Of a stretch of DNA of 64,000 nt, positions 18,619-27,132 are shown in pieces. The DNA comes from Bifidobacterium sp. WK041_4_12 (GTDB lineage: Bacteria > Actinomycetota > Actinomycetes > Actinomycetales > Bifidobacteriaceae), in NCBI RefSeq assembly GCF_041080795.1, contig NZ_CP129674.1, positions 1,674,001 through 1,738,000 on the forward strand, written 5' to 3'. Numbering within the stretch: position 1 is the stretch's first letter; each line of letters begins with the position of its first letter. A program made the position numbers and the translations under genes. The notes beneath the pieces were generated by a model. It ran no database searches. It was given only the letters and a program-made list of their open reading frames with translations, and was not told the origin of the DNA.

Positions 18619-18686
18619 AGTGTTGGAATATGAGTGTTGGAATATGAGTGTTGGAATATGAGTGTTGGAATATGAGTGTTGGAATA
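18619..18686. repeat. 14-bp tandem repeat before the RpiR-type gene
   Basis: The unit AGTGTTGGAATATG occurs four times exactly and a fifth time in part, ending nine bases before the start codon and merging with its ribosome binding site. The remaining 330 bp of the spacer (18289-18618) show nothing I can support; a 96-codon ORF there lacks gene-like features. Confidence 0.9.
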
Positions 18687-18694
18687 AAGGAACG

Positions 18695-19531
18695 ATGAGC
18701 TGCATTTACAAGATTACTGAGGACATGTCGAGCTACACTGCCACGGAGAAAAAACTGGCAGACTACATTCTCCAACATCGCGAAGAGACCACGCTCAGCG
18801 CCACCAAGGAACTTGCAGCTCACGCAGGGGTGTCTCCCTCAGCCGTGGTCCGCTTCACCCAGCGCCTTGGATACAGCGGCTTCGTAGCGTTCAAGGTTGA
18901 TCTTGCCAGTGACAGTGTCGATGAAATCGCCGATTTCGATGACATTCTCCTTGAAGAGGATTCCATCAGTGATGTCGTCAGAAAGTCAAAGGCGCTCAAC
19001 ACCAGACTTCAGGAAGAATCATATCGACTGCTGAACACCAACAGCCTGGCCAAAGCAGTTGAGGCCATGCAGCAGTGCCAGAATATATACCTCTACGGCA
19101 TCAGCGCCTCTGGAATAGTCTGCATGGATTTGTGGGAAAAGCTTTCAAGAATCAATCGTCAAACCATCTATCATCAAGACTTTCATGATCAGCTTGCTGC
19201 CACCTCCCATATCGGTCCCAAAGATGTCGCATTGGCAGTCAGCTACAGTGGCAAGACGCACGAAGTGAACGCTGCCATGCGCTATGCGAAGGAGCAAGGC
19301 GCTGTAACCGTGGCAATCACGCAGTTCGAAAAGAGTCCATTGACGAGATTCTCTGACATTCTCTTACGCATACCGGCCACCGAACGAGAGATTCGATTGG
19401 GAGCCATCGCTTCCAGGAATGCATCGCTTATCGTCACTGACCTTATATATATGTGTCTGGCAAAGAATGACCTTGAAAAGACGAAGGAATATCTGGTCAA
19501 GACAAAGGAAGCGATTCAGCGTTTATATTGA
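18695..19531 (+). CDS. RpiR/MurR-family transcriptional regulator
   Basis: About 278 residues. The N-terminal RpiR helix-turn-helix contains MSSYTATEKKLADYILQHRE and ATKELAAHAGVSPSAVVRF. The C-terminal SIS (sugar isomerase) domain contains YLYGISASGIVCMDLWEKL and ALAVSYSGKTHEVNAAM, which bind a sugar phosphate. Start at 18695 chosen for the AAAGGAAC box; an ATG inside the tandem repeat at 18662 is in frame but less likely. Because the neighbours degrade MurNAc-6-phosphate, that is the probable effector, as for E. coli MurR. Likely represses the convergent mup/mur operon through sites before mupG (inference). Confidence 0.9.
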   Translation: MSCIYKITEDMSSYTATEKKLADYILQHREETTLSATKELAAHAGVSPSAVVRFTQRLGYSGFVAFKVDLASDSVDEIADFDDILLEEDSISDVVRKSKALNTRLQEESYRLLNTNSLAKAVEAMQQCQNIYLYGISASGIVCMDLWEKLSRINRQTIYHQDFHDQLAATSHIGPKDVALAVSYSGKTHEVNAAMRYAKEQGAVTVAITQFEKSPLTRFSDILLRIPATEREIRLGAIASRNASLIVTDLIYMCLAKNDLEKTKEYLVKTKEAIQRLY

Positions 19532-19575
19532 GCCATGGAATTGAGCCAGAATCTAATCAGCTCCTAGACGATGGG

Positions 19576-20397
19576 ATGACCACAATGAACATACGCATGA
19601 TTGCCATGGATCTGGATGGCACGTTGCTCAGGAATGACCACAGCAGCGTATCGGAAGCATCGCTGCAGGCTATATCTGCCGCACACAGCAGCAACATCGT
19701 ATGCGCCGTGGCGACTGGAAGAATCTTTTCAATCATTCCCGATCAGGTCCGTGCAATACCCGACATAGGCTGGTCGGTCACGTCCAATGGCGCGGTTCTG
19801 TACGACAACGCAATGCTCACAGATGGTACTTATGTCGACCCTCATGGGGCAGCTCGACTGTTGCACGGCATTCCCCAGAACACGTGGATAGAGATGTGGA
19901 GCTGTGGAAGGATCTATGTCGGGCGAAGGCAGTGGGAACAGATGGACGCTTACTCGCTGCGCCCGCTGCATGTTGAGGCATTGCAACGAATTGGAAAGGT
20001 CATCGACGATTTGCAGCAGCTCATCGATAACCAGATGCCCATCGAAAAGATCAACTTCCCTTCCATCGACAAGGCAACCCAGAACATGGTGATGAGCACC
20101 CTGCTCGACAACGAGTTCTATTCCTTCATACCCATGCACGAAGGTCTGGAAGTGATGGGCGCCACAGTGTCCAAGGAGCATGGCATTCAGCGACTCTGCT
20201 CGGTCCTGGGCATAGGGCTTGAAAATGTGCTGGCCATCGGAGACAGCGAGAATGATATCGAAATGCTGCAGGCTTGTGGCTTGGGCATCGCCATGGGAAA
20301 CGCTTTGGATGAAGTCAAGGATGCAGCCGATGCCGTTACGCTGAGCAATGAAGAGAATGGTCTGGCACTGGCAATCGACCGATATGCGCTCACATAA
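19576..20397 (+). CDS. HAD-IIB (Cof-type) phosphatase
   Basis: About 273 residues. Motif I is MIAMDLDGTLLRND, with the nucleophilic Asp and the acid/base Asp. Motif II sits around VTSNGAVLYD, and motif IV is AIGDSENDIEMLQACGLGIAMGNA near the C-terminus. The large C2B cap lies between. These enzymes dephosphorylate sugar phosphates or FMN/PLP. Only 44 bp separate it from the regulator gene, so the two are likely one unit; its substrate may be a phosphorylated amino sugar from the neighbouring pathway (inference). ATG at 19585 is an alternative start. Confidence 0.88.
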   Translation: MTTMNIRMIAMDLDGTLLRNDHSSVSEASLQAISAAHSSNIVCAVATGRIFSIIPDQVRAIPDIGWSVTSNGAVLYDNAMLTDGTYVDPHGAARLLHGIPQNTWIEMWSCGRIYVGRRQWEQMDAYSLRPLHVEALQRIGKVIDDLQQLIDNQMPIEKINFPSIDKATQNMVMSTLLDNEFYSFIPMHEGLEVMGATVSKEHGIQRLCSVLGIGLENVLAIGDSENDIEMLQACGLGIAMGNALDEVKDAADAVTLSNEENGLALAIDRYALT

Positions 20398-20401
20398 TAA
20401 C

Positions 20402-20444
20402 AATGCAGGAATCCCAGTCATATAGTGACCGAGATTCCTGCATT
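20402..20444. terminator. Bidirectional terminator-like hairpin
   Basis: Twelve-base arms AATGCAGGAATC / GATTCCTGCATT are perfectly complementary, and the loop contains a further GTCA/TGAC pairing. It lies between the convergent HAD gene and HPr gene, four bases after the HAD stop. Confidence 0.75.
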
Positions 20445-20484
20445 GGGTTGCAGTCAGCACCAGGCAGTCAGCACATCATGCCTA

Positions 20485-20745
20485 CTAGAGATTGTCCTTG
20501 AAGAAAGTCTCAAGTTCTTCAGCGGCCTTGTCTTCGTCCGCCCCGGAAATACTGACCTTCAACGGGTCACCCTTGGCAATGCCGAGAGACATGACTCCAA
20601 GAATGTGTTTTGCATTGGCGGTGTTTCCGTCATGATCCAAGGTGATGTCAGATTCAAACTGCTGCGCCATTTTCACGAGCTTTCCCGCTGGTCTGGCATG
20701 GATTCCCACAGGATCCGTGATAGTGTACGTAAATTCCTTGCTCAT
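20485..20745 (-). CDS. ptsH: Phosphocarrier protein HPr
   Basis: 86 residues. GIHARPAG carries the active His16 (the classical His15) that accepts phosphate from Enzyme I and passes it to EIIA. The second conserved region reads ANAKHILGVMSLGI: where Firmicutes HPr has the regulatory serine (Ser46), this protein has His47, so HPr-kinase control is not expected. It follows the PTS gene by 13 bp, in the same operon. No Enzyme I is in the window. Confidence 0.95.
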   Translation of the reverse strand: MSKEFTYTITDPVGIHARPAGKLVKMAQQFESDITLDHDGNTANAKHILGVMSLGIAKGDPLKVSISGADEDKAAEELETFFKDNL

Positions 20746-20758
20746 AGATGCTTCCCCC

Positions 20759-22828
20759 TTACTGTGCTTTGCCCGTTACAGAGAGAACCTTGGTCCCCAC
20801 TTCAACATGCTGATTCGTGTAGGAGCCGAAGGAAGAAACAGCATCCATATTGGTGACGACAGTTATCACGGTGTCTTTCTTCCCAGCCTCGCGAATTTTT
20901 CCGAGATCCATCAAACCGAGCTGCTGGCCTGCCAGCACATGCTGTCCTACCTTGACATTGAAACTGAACGGTCCTCCCTCAAGTTCGACGGTATCGATGC
21001 CCAGATGAACCAGAATTTCAAGTCCAGAATCGCTGACCATCGTGAATGCGTGCTTGGTGTCGGAAATAGTGAAGATTTTCCCATCAACCGGAGCCACAAC
21101 CGTCTGCATTTCAGGATTGATGGCGAAACCATCGCCAAGCAGCTTCTGCGAGAAGGTCTCATCATCGACTTCGCTGAGCTGAATCAGATGTCCTTCAACC
21201 GGCGCAACCATGTCGGTAGTAACTGCGATATGAGTGTCGGTCTGAGAGTTTAAACCAGCCATGGTGTGCTCCTGCTCGTATTCGAGCTCCTCCGGAGCGG
21301 CAGTATCCTGCGCGTTCGTACCTGCAGCAGCACCTTCGAGAATGGTACCGTCCTCTGCGGTTGCCACTGTCGCACTCTTCGGTGTGCCGAAGAAATAGGT
21401 GGCTAGGAATCCACCAAGATAGGCCGCAAGCAGACCGAAGACATATCCGAGCGCCTTGCCGAATCCTCCTGCAATCAGAGGAATGAGGGCGACACCGGAA
21501 GGACCGATGGAAGTTGCGCCGATTCCACCAATCGCGCCAACAACGGCACCGCCAATACCACCGCCGATGCATGCGGTGATGAACGGACGTCCAAGTGGCA
21601 GGGAAACACCATAGATCAGAGGTTCGCCAACGCCAAGAATACCGACTGGCAACGCGCCCTTGATCATGCGGGTCAGCTGCTTGTTCTTACGGCAGCGAAT
21701 CCACAGGGCAATTGCCGCGCCCACCTGACCGGCACCTGCCATTGCGAGAATGGGAAGCAGCGGTGTCATGCCAAGGTCCTTGATCATCTCAAGATGGATT
21801 GGTGTAAGAATCTGATGCAGTCCAAGCATGACCATCGGTAGGAAGACCAGTCCGAGAACGAAGCCGGAGAATGCCCCGCCAACGTTCAAGACCCAGTTGA
21901 TCGCGCCGACCAGAGAGTTTGAAACCCAGCCTGCGGCAGGCATCACCAGGAAGATCGTGAACAGTCCCATGACCAGAAGCGTCAGGAATGGAACGATGAT
22001 GATATCGAGCGAATCCGGAATATGCTTATGGAACCACCGTTCGACATAGCTCATGATCCACACCGCAAACAGCACTCCGAGTACACCGCCGGAGCCTGCA
22101 ACGAGATCCTTGCCGGTGAACACGTTCGGAAGGCTGAGTGGAGCGACGACGCCGGGCAGATAGATCAAGCCGGCGATGATGCCGCCCAATCCCTGCGTTG
22201 CGCCGAATTCCTTTGCTGCGTTGATGCCGATGTATACATTAAGGAAGGCAAACAGCCCCTGGTTGATGACTTTCATTGTCAGAATGAAGGTGCCCCAACC
22301 AGCTCCGATGGCCCCAACGGTCTGGAGGTTGCCAAGCACACCGGCGATACCTGAAATAAGACCTGCACCAACGAATGCCGGGATCAGTGGGATGAAAATC
22401 GAGCTGATGTGTTTCAGGGCTGCACGCCACCACGTTTGCTTCAACGCTGCCTTGTGCGCGGAGTGCACCTGCTCAGCCTTGGCCTCAACTTCCTCCTTTG
22501 CAGACTTATAGCCATTGCCCGAACTTGCCGTATGAGCCTTGACTCCCTGAGGGAATGGTGCACCCAGATCGACTCCTACCTCATCGACCATGCTCTGTGC
22601 AACCTTGCTGACGACTCCAGGCCCAAGAACAACCTGCAGCGTATCTTCCTGCACAACCCCCAATACGCCTGGAATTTTCTTAAGTCCGGCAACGTCAACC
22701 TTGTCTTCGTCACGAATCGTCATGCGAACGCGTGTCATGCAATTGATGAGCTTCTCGACATTCTGGGCTCCACCCACATTGTCATAGATGCTGTCACCTA
22801 TTGTCTTGTATTTATCTTCCCCAGCCAT
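20759..22828 (-). CDS. PTS EIIBCA transporter, probably for MurNAc or MurNAc-GlcNAc
   Basis: About 689 residues in B-C-A order. EIIB has the phosphocysteine in INCMTRVRM (Cys30). EIIC is a multi-helix domain (about 110-465) with GVLGVGEPLIYGVSLPLG, typical of the glucose/sucrose superfamily. A Gly/Ala/Asp-rich linker follows, then EIIA (about 540-689) with GLEILVHLGIDTV containing the phosphohistidine. The ATG at 22828 has AAAGGG seven bases upstream; a GTG at 22843 would add five residues. Because murQ and mupG are immediately upstream, the likely substrate is MurNAc or the MurNAc-GlcNAc disaccharide, delivered as the 6-phosphate. Many described MurP proteins lack EIIA, so the fused EIIA is worth noting. 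Confidence 0.9.
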   Translation of the reverse strand: MAGEDKYKTIGDSIYDNVGGAQNVEKLINCMTRVRMTIRDEDKVDVAGLKKIPGVLGVVQEDTLQVVLGPGVVSKVAQSMVDEVGVDLGAPFPQGVKAHTASSGNGYKSAKEEVEAKAEQVHSAHKAALKQTWWRAALKHISSIFIPLIPAFVGAGLISGIAGVLGNLQTVGAIGAGWGTFILTMKVINQGLFAFLNVYIGINAAKEFGATQGLGGIIAGLIYLPGVVAPLSLPNVFTGKDLVAGSGGVLGVLFAVWIMSYVERWFHKHIPDSLDIIIVPFLTLLVMGLFTIFLVMPAAGWVSNSLVGAINWVLNVGGAFSGFVLGLVFLPMVMLGLHQILTPIHLEMIKDLGMTPLLPILAMAGAGQVGAAIALWIRCRKNKQLTRMIKGALPVGILGVGEPLIYGVSLPLGRPFITACIGGGIGGAVVGAIGGIGATSIGPSGVALIPLIAGGFGKALGYVFGLLAAYLGGFLATYFFGTPKSATVATAEDGTILEGAAAGTNAQDTAAPEELEYEQEHTMAGLNSQTDTHIAVTTDMVAPVEGHLIQLSEVDDETFSQKLLGDGFAINPEMQTVVAPVDGKIFTISDTKHAFTMVSDSGLEILVHLGIDTVELEGGPFSFNVKVGQHVLAGQQLGLMDLGKIREAGKKDTVITVVTNMDAVSSFGSYTNQHVEVGTKVLSVTGKAQ

Positions 22829-22934
22829 TGCAATCCCTTTCACCCTTACTTCGTTGTGTTGTTATGAATCGTATGAACATGAAAAACACCTTCAACCCTG
22901 CCGTAGGCCGAGACCATGGCAGATTTGTTCTGTA

Positions 22935-23834
22935 TCAGTCGTTGTTCTTGACCAATCTGGATATGAACCCACCTGCCTTCCTCAATTGAATCGAAGCGTC
23001 TTGCTTGGAAAGCCCCGTCAGAATCATGACGATGGCGAGTTTCACGTCATGCCCGGACGCAGCAAAATTGGTATCTGCAACCTCATCGTTGCAATGTGTC
23101 GCCTCTCGAATGATGCGTTTGGCTCGTTCGACGAGTTTTTCATTGGTCGGTTTTACATCAACCATCAGATTCTCATACACTTTGCCGATGCCGATCATCG
23201 CCCCTGTGGAAAGCATATTGAGCACAAGCTTCTGCGCAGTTCCTGCCTTGAGACGCGTTGAACCGGAAAGCACCTCGGGCCCGACAGGAACTTCGATGGC
23301 TATGCCCGCATGCTCGGATATCGCTGCATGCTCGTTGCATGCCAGGCTGACCGTCGCTGCTCCAAGCTGAGTTGCATAATCGAGTCCTCCGATAACATAT
23401 GGCGTGCGCCCCGAAGCTGCTATGCCCACGACGGTGTCTGTGCTGTTCAACCCTCGTGCCTTCAAGTCATCGGCTCCAAGCTCCATGCTGTCTTCGGCAC
23501 CTTCCACTGCAATGGTCATGGCCTTGATGCCGCCTGCAATCAGCCCTTGCACCATTTCTGCTTCGATGCCGAAGGTTGGCACGCATTCGGCGGCATCGAG
23601 CACACCGAGCCTGCCACTGGTTCCTGCTCCCATGTAGAACAGTCGACCACCTTGGTTGAAATGTTCGATGATGGTTGAAATCGCGGATTCTATTGCTGGC
23701 AAGGCGAGAGAGACACTGGTCGCGACGCTCTGATCCTCCTGGTTCATGACCGTAGCGAATTCATGAATGGACATTGAATCCAGTTTCATCGTCTTCGTGT
23801 TTCGTGCTTCCGTGGTCAAACTGGCAATATCCAT
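22935..23834 (-). CDS. murQ: N-acetylmuramic acid 6-phosphate etherase
   Basis: 299 residues. The SIS-domain motifs GAGTSGRLGVLDAAECVPTF and GIAASGRTPYVIGGL, and the N-terminal LTTEARN, are specific to MurQ. The enzyme splits D-lactate from MurNAc-6-P to give GlcNAc-6-P. It begins three bases after the mupG stop, so the two are translationally close. Length matches the family. A 106-bp gap to the PTS gene shows no obvious hairpin. Confidence 0.95.
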   Translation of the reverse strand: MDIASLTTEARNTKTMKLDSMSIHEFATVMNQEDQSVATSVSLALPAIESAISTIIEHFNQGGRLFYMGAGTSGRLGVLDAAECVPTFGIEAEMVQGLIAGGIKAMTIAVEGAEDSMELGADDLKARGLNSTDTVVGIAASGRTPYVIGGLDYATQLGAATVSLACNEHAAISEHAGIAIEVPVGPEVLSGSTRLKAGTAQKLVLNMLSTGAMIGIGKVYENLMVDVKPTNEKLVERAKRIIREATHCNDEVADTNFAASGHDVKLAIVMILTGLSKQDASIQLRKAGGFISRLVKNND

Positions 23835-23837
23835 AAT

Positions 23838-24890
23838 TCATTCCCCCTGATTGAGTGTGATGCCTGTCCCGGCACCGATACATGGCAGCAATGATCGATC
23901 TGCGTCGATGACCCGACCCAAGACCTGCACCCTTGGATCAGGTGGCAAATCTCGTCGAGTAATCTGCAGTTCTCCTGCATAGCGGCCATAGTCTGTTGTG
24001 TCGAGCGTGAGGGTGCCTGTTGGACGAGCTTCGGCCTCGCCATCGTTGGGTTTGGTCGGCAGCACTTGCAGACGCCTGCTCTCCAAGAGACGGATGACAT
24101 CGCGTGCCACGTCAGGTCGATTGTGCCAGACCCTTGCGGTAAGTGCGCTCGGCACTGAGTCCAATCGCAGCCCAATCGTGCCCGTTTCGGCATAGTGTGT
24201 GAAGGCGTTCAACGAGGAGTCGGTAATCGTGTTGTCGGCGATGTAGATGCGATCGGTCTGCAACCGCTCAAGGTCGAGAGCTGCTGCCAAGGGATTCCAT
24301 TCACGGTGAATTTCCAGAGTGGGAAGATGCTGAAAGAGTGGACCGCGCAGTTCGCCATCACCGGACACGAATCCCATGGTCTTCAGCCCCAAACTGTGGA
24401 ACCATTCGTTTTTTGCTCGATACCATTCACGGTCGAGACCGGTTTCAGGCCGGGGATAATAGTTATGCCATGCCTCAAGATGGTCAAAGTTGGCATCGTT
24501 CCTTCTGAGGATATCGATATCGTGCTGCGACATCGTACTTGCATTCAAAGCTACGGGCATCGCATGACTCAAGGTTGCTACCTCGGCAAGATCAATGCCA
24601 TCATCGATGCGAAGCCCTGTGACCCCCGTGTCAAGTATCCGGGCAGGGTCTCTGAGTGTCCAGCCCATTCTGCGAAGGCCAGTATCGGAAACATCGGCAA
24701 CCAGTTCAAGATCGCTCTGTGCACACCACCCCGCGAGCTGAGCCAGCCGCGACTGAAGAAGCTTCGGATTGTCTTCGGGTATGTGCAGCGAGGTGAATAC
24801 GCCGGTGAAACCGGCATTCGCCATGCGAACGATATATTCGCGCGTTGCATCGCCTATCGGATTGCTTACATATATCGAAAATCCCCGCAT
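23838..24890 (-). CDS. mupG: 6-phospho-N-acetylmuramidase (MupG, DUF871 family)
   Basis: About 350 residues. MRGFSIYVSNPIGDATREYI and FTGVFTSLHIPEDNPKLLQS open a TIM barrel typical of DUF871; the C-terminal cyclophilin-like part includes RREWNPL-type and RPTGTLTLDTTDYGRYAGEL sequences. Characterised MupG hydrolyses MurNAc-6P-GlcNAc, which fits the next gene, murQ. The start at 24890 has AAGGAG six bases upstream. A longer ORF from 24974 would run through the promoter and operator region and is unlikely. First gene of the mupG-murQ-PTS-HPr operon. Confidence 0.9.
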   Translation of the reverse strand: MRGFSIYVSNPIGDATREYIVRMANAGFTGVFTSLHIPEDNPKLLQSRLAQLAGWCAQSDLELVADVSDTGLRRMGWTLRDPARILDTGVTGLRIDDGIDLAEVATLSHAMPVALNASTMSQHDIDILRRNDANFDHLEAWHNYYPRPETGLDREWYRAKNEWFHSLGLKTMGFVSGDGELRGPLFQHLPTLEIHREWNPLAAALDLERLQTDRIYIADNTITDSSLNAFTHYAETGTIGLRLDSVPSALTARVWHNRPDVARDVIRLLESRRLQVLPTKPNDGEAEARPTGTLTLDTTDYGRYAGELQITRRDLPPDPRVQVLGRVIDADRSLLPCIGAGTGITLNQGE

Positions 24891-24925
24891 ATCAACTCCT
24901 TCATTGGAGCGAAATAGTAACATAA

Positions 24926-24974
24926 GAAAATTTTGTTTCAGTATATCGTTAATATACATGAAATATTGTTTCAT
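24926..24974. promoter_or_regulatory. Candidate operator pair before mupG
   Basis: Two related dyads: GAAAATTTTGTTTC at 24926-24939 and ATGAAATATTGTTTCAT at 24958-24974 (arms ATGAAA/TTTCAT). Both have the form GAAA-N5/6-TTTC, centres about 33 bp (three turns) apart. A TATACT on the minus strand (24940-24945) between them may be the -10 box. The likely ligand is the RpiR-type regulator at 18695. The rest of the 24975-25204 spacer holds only a GGCACCGGCATGGCACCGGC duplication near 25116-25136. Confidence 0.6.
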
Positions 24975-25204
24975 GGCGATACGACACCTTCAGATGAGAC
25001 TTCATATCTGTGTATCCTCTTTGTAGATTCAGGATCTTCGCCTACTTCTTTCATTCGGCTGCTTTATTCTCGTGTGCAAGGCTAAACATGTTTCCACCAT
25101 GCAAGGCACCATGCATGGCACCGGCATGGCACCGGCGGTGGCTAACCAAAGATGTGAAGACCGGATTGAACAGAACGAATTGAAAGATTGAGGAGTGATA
25201 ATAG

Positions 25205-26401
25205 ATGACGAGGGCTTCGCATTCCTACCATGACGGCGATACCCAGGCCTTGCCGCTGGCAACAGGTGCGGCAGAACAAGCATCTGGCCGAATGAGCTAC
25301 GCATCATCTGGCAATGGCAGCAATCAAGGCATGTGGGGCAGCAAGCAAGACCATCAGAAAAGCCCTCGGAAATCTCGCGAACGCAGGCGTGCAAGTCGCA
25401 GGCATACAAGTCATAGTTTCCTCAGTTTCCTGCTGTGGATCGCATCGGCATTCATCATCGCGGTTATGGTGATTCGCATCTTGCCTGCGAACATTGCCGA
25501 CAGTGGGTTCATGCCGCTGATCGTATCCTTCGTGCCATGGCTTGGAATCGCTTCCGCTCTTATTCTGATTCTGGCACTTGTCTGGCGGCGCAAAGTCCTG
25601 GCTCTGGTGAGCGTAGCGTGCATTCTCGTACAGATTTTTTGGCATATCGGCTACATCAAGCCGACCACGACGATCTCCCAAGCCGCAAAAACCGCAGTTA
25701 CGAGCGCCACCGTCAACACAAGCGACAAGTATGCGCGAATCATGACTTTCAACACGCACACTGGAACGGCTGATGTCAATGAAATCGTGCAGACCGTGAA
25801 AGACCAGCATGTCGAGGTGCTTGCTCTGCAAGAGATGACGCAGGGATTCATTCAGCGGCTCGAAGCAGCCGGAATCTCCAAGGTTCTCCCTTATTCGGTG
25901 ATTGCAAGCACCAAGCATGGTGACAATGGCGGCGTCAACGGCTTGTGGACGGCAGCTGCGCAGAGCAATGTGAACTCGAATCTGATCCCGACCGACGCAT
26001 CGAGCATTCCTGCCGCATCGATAACGCTGGGGACGACAACCGTCCGCTTTGGATCCGTTCACCCCAACTCTCCCACTCGCGGGCAGCAGAGCGTGTGGAG
26101 TGCGGGCCTCGACACCATCAGTTCTCTGAAGAACTATGACCATACATACGTGCTTATGGGTGATTTCAACTCGACCTGGGATCATCCGAGTTTCCGTTCG
26201 TTGCTGGGCTCGAAGTTCGTGGACTCGTCAGAGCAGGCAGGCGAAGGATTCCATATGACATATCCCGCGAACTCGAAGATTCCGCCGCTGATTGAGATCG
26301 ACCATATCGTTCATACCAGCGGAGTTTCTGTCGGCGATTTGGAAACCGTCCAGATCGCTGACAGCGACCACCGCGCGCTGCTCGCCACAATCGAAGCCTA
26401 G
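25205..26401 (+). CDS. Membrane-anchored endonuclease/exonuclease/phosphatase-fold protein
   Basis: 398 residues. A basic N-terminal cytoplasmic tail (RKSRERRRASRRHTSH at about 57-72) is followed by three hydrophobic helices (about 75-145). The EEP domain begins at ARIMTFNTHTGTADV and contains LALQEMT (catalytic Glu), GSVHPNSP, LMGDFNSTWDHPSFR (Asp-X-Asn) and IDHIVH-type then DSDHRALLA (terminal Asp-His). This layout matches exported actinobacterial EEP hydrolases, whose substrates may be nucleic acids or phosphodiesters. The ATG has GAGGAG ten bases upstream. Stands alone as a transcription unit. Confidence 0.88.
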   Translation: MTRASHSYHDGDTQALPLATGAAEQASGRMSYASSGNGSNQGMWGSKQDHQKSPRKSRERRRASRRHTSHSFLSFLLWIASAFIIAVMVIRILPANIADSGFMPLIVSFVPWLGIASALILILALVWRRKVLALVSVACILVQIFWHIGYIKPTTTISQAAKTAVTSATVNTSDKYARIMTFNTHTGTADVNEIVQTVKDQHVEVLALQEMTQGFIQRLEAAGISKVLPYSVIASTKHGDNGGVNGLWTAAAQSNVNSNLIPTDASSIPAASITLGTTTVRFGSVHPNSPTRGQQSVWSAGLDTISSLKNYDHTYVLMGDFNSTWDHPSFRSLLGSKFVDSSEQAGEGFHMTYPANSKIPPLIEIDHIVHTSGVSVGDLETVQIADSDHRALLATIEA

Positions 26402-26439
26402 AACACATTGTTTAGGACACAGCCTATAGAATCCAGTGT

Positions 26440-27132
26440 CTAGAGCACCAGGCGGTATCCCATCCCCGTCTCCGTGAGAAGATGGGTGGGTTCAGACGGA
26501 TTCTCCTCGATTTTTTTCCTGAGCTGCGACATGTACAGACGCAGATACCCGCTGTCGCTGATATGTTCGCTCCCCCAAATGTGGGTCAGCATGTCCTGTC
26601 TGGTGACCAGTTTGCCACGGTTGCGCACCAGAATGTCAAGCATCTTCCATTCGGTTGGGGTGAGTTTGATGTCGATTTCCCTGCCCTGATGTGCCTTGTA
26701 GATGCTATGCGCGCCAAGATCCACCGTCACGTCTCCAATGCGGACAAGGGGTTCTTCGTTCTCACCGACACTGCTGTCTATGCGACGCCCCAAGGCACGG
26801 ATGCGGGCGAGCAACTCCTCTATGGAAACCGGTTTGATGACATAGTCATCGGCGCCCGCATCAAGGGCTTCGACCTTCTCCCGCTCGCTTGCACGACCGG
26901 AAACCACCAAAATGGGAGCTGTAGTCCATCCACGAACCGCTTGGATAACTCTCATGCCGTCCATTCTGGGCATGCCCAAATCAAGAATCAGCATGTCCGG
27001 TGAGCTTTGCGCTGCGACGCGGATGCATTCTATGCCGTCGCGCGCGGACACGATGTCGTATCCCTGCGAGCGCAGAGTGATATGCAATGCCTTGAGGAAT
27101 TGCGGATCATCGTCCGCTATCAATATTCTCAT
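26440..27132 (-). CDS. kdpE: KdpE response regulator
   Basis: About 230 residues. The receiver domain starts MRILIADDDPQFLKALHI, with the phosphoacceptor in DMLILDLGMPRMDG and the conserved Lys in DDYVIKP. The OmpR-type winged helix ends with HLLTETGMGYRLVL. The ATG at 27132 lies inside the 3' end of kdpD (26-bp overlap), and GGAGG precedes it; a GTG at 27150 is the alternative start. Partner of KdpD; activates the kdp operon when K+ is low. Confidence 0.93.
   Translation of the reverse strand: MRILIADDDPQFLKALHITLRSQGYDIVSARDGIECIRVAAQSSPDMLILDLGMPRMDGMRVIQAVRGWTTAPILVVSGRASEREKVEALDAGADDYVIKPVSIEELLARIRALGRRIDSSVGENEEPLVRIGDVTVDLGAHSIYKAHQGREIDIKLTPTEWKMLDILVRNRGKLVTRQDMLTHIWGSEHISDSGYLRLYMSQLRKKIEENPSEPTHLLTETGMGYRLVL

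Noticed and set aside
18619..18686. Possible CRISPR-like array
   Set aside because: Units are contiguous 14-mers without spacers; no cas genes are present in the window.
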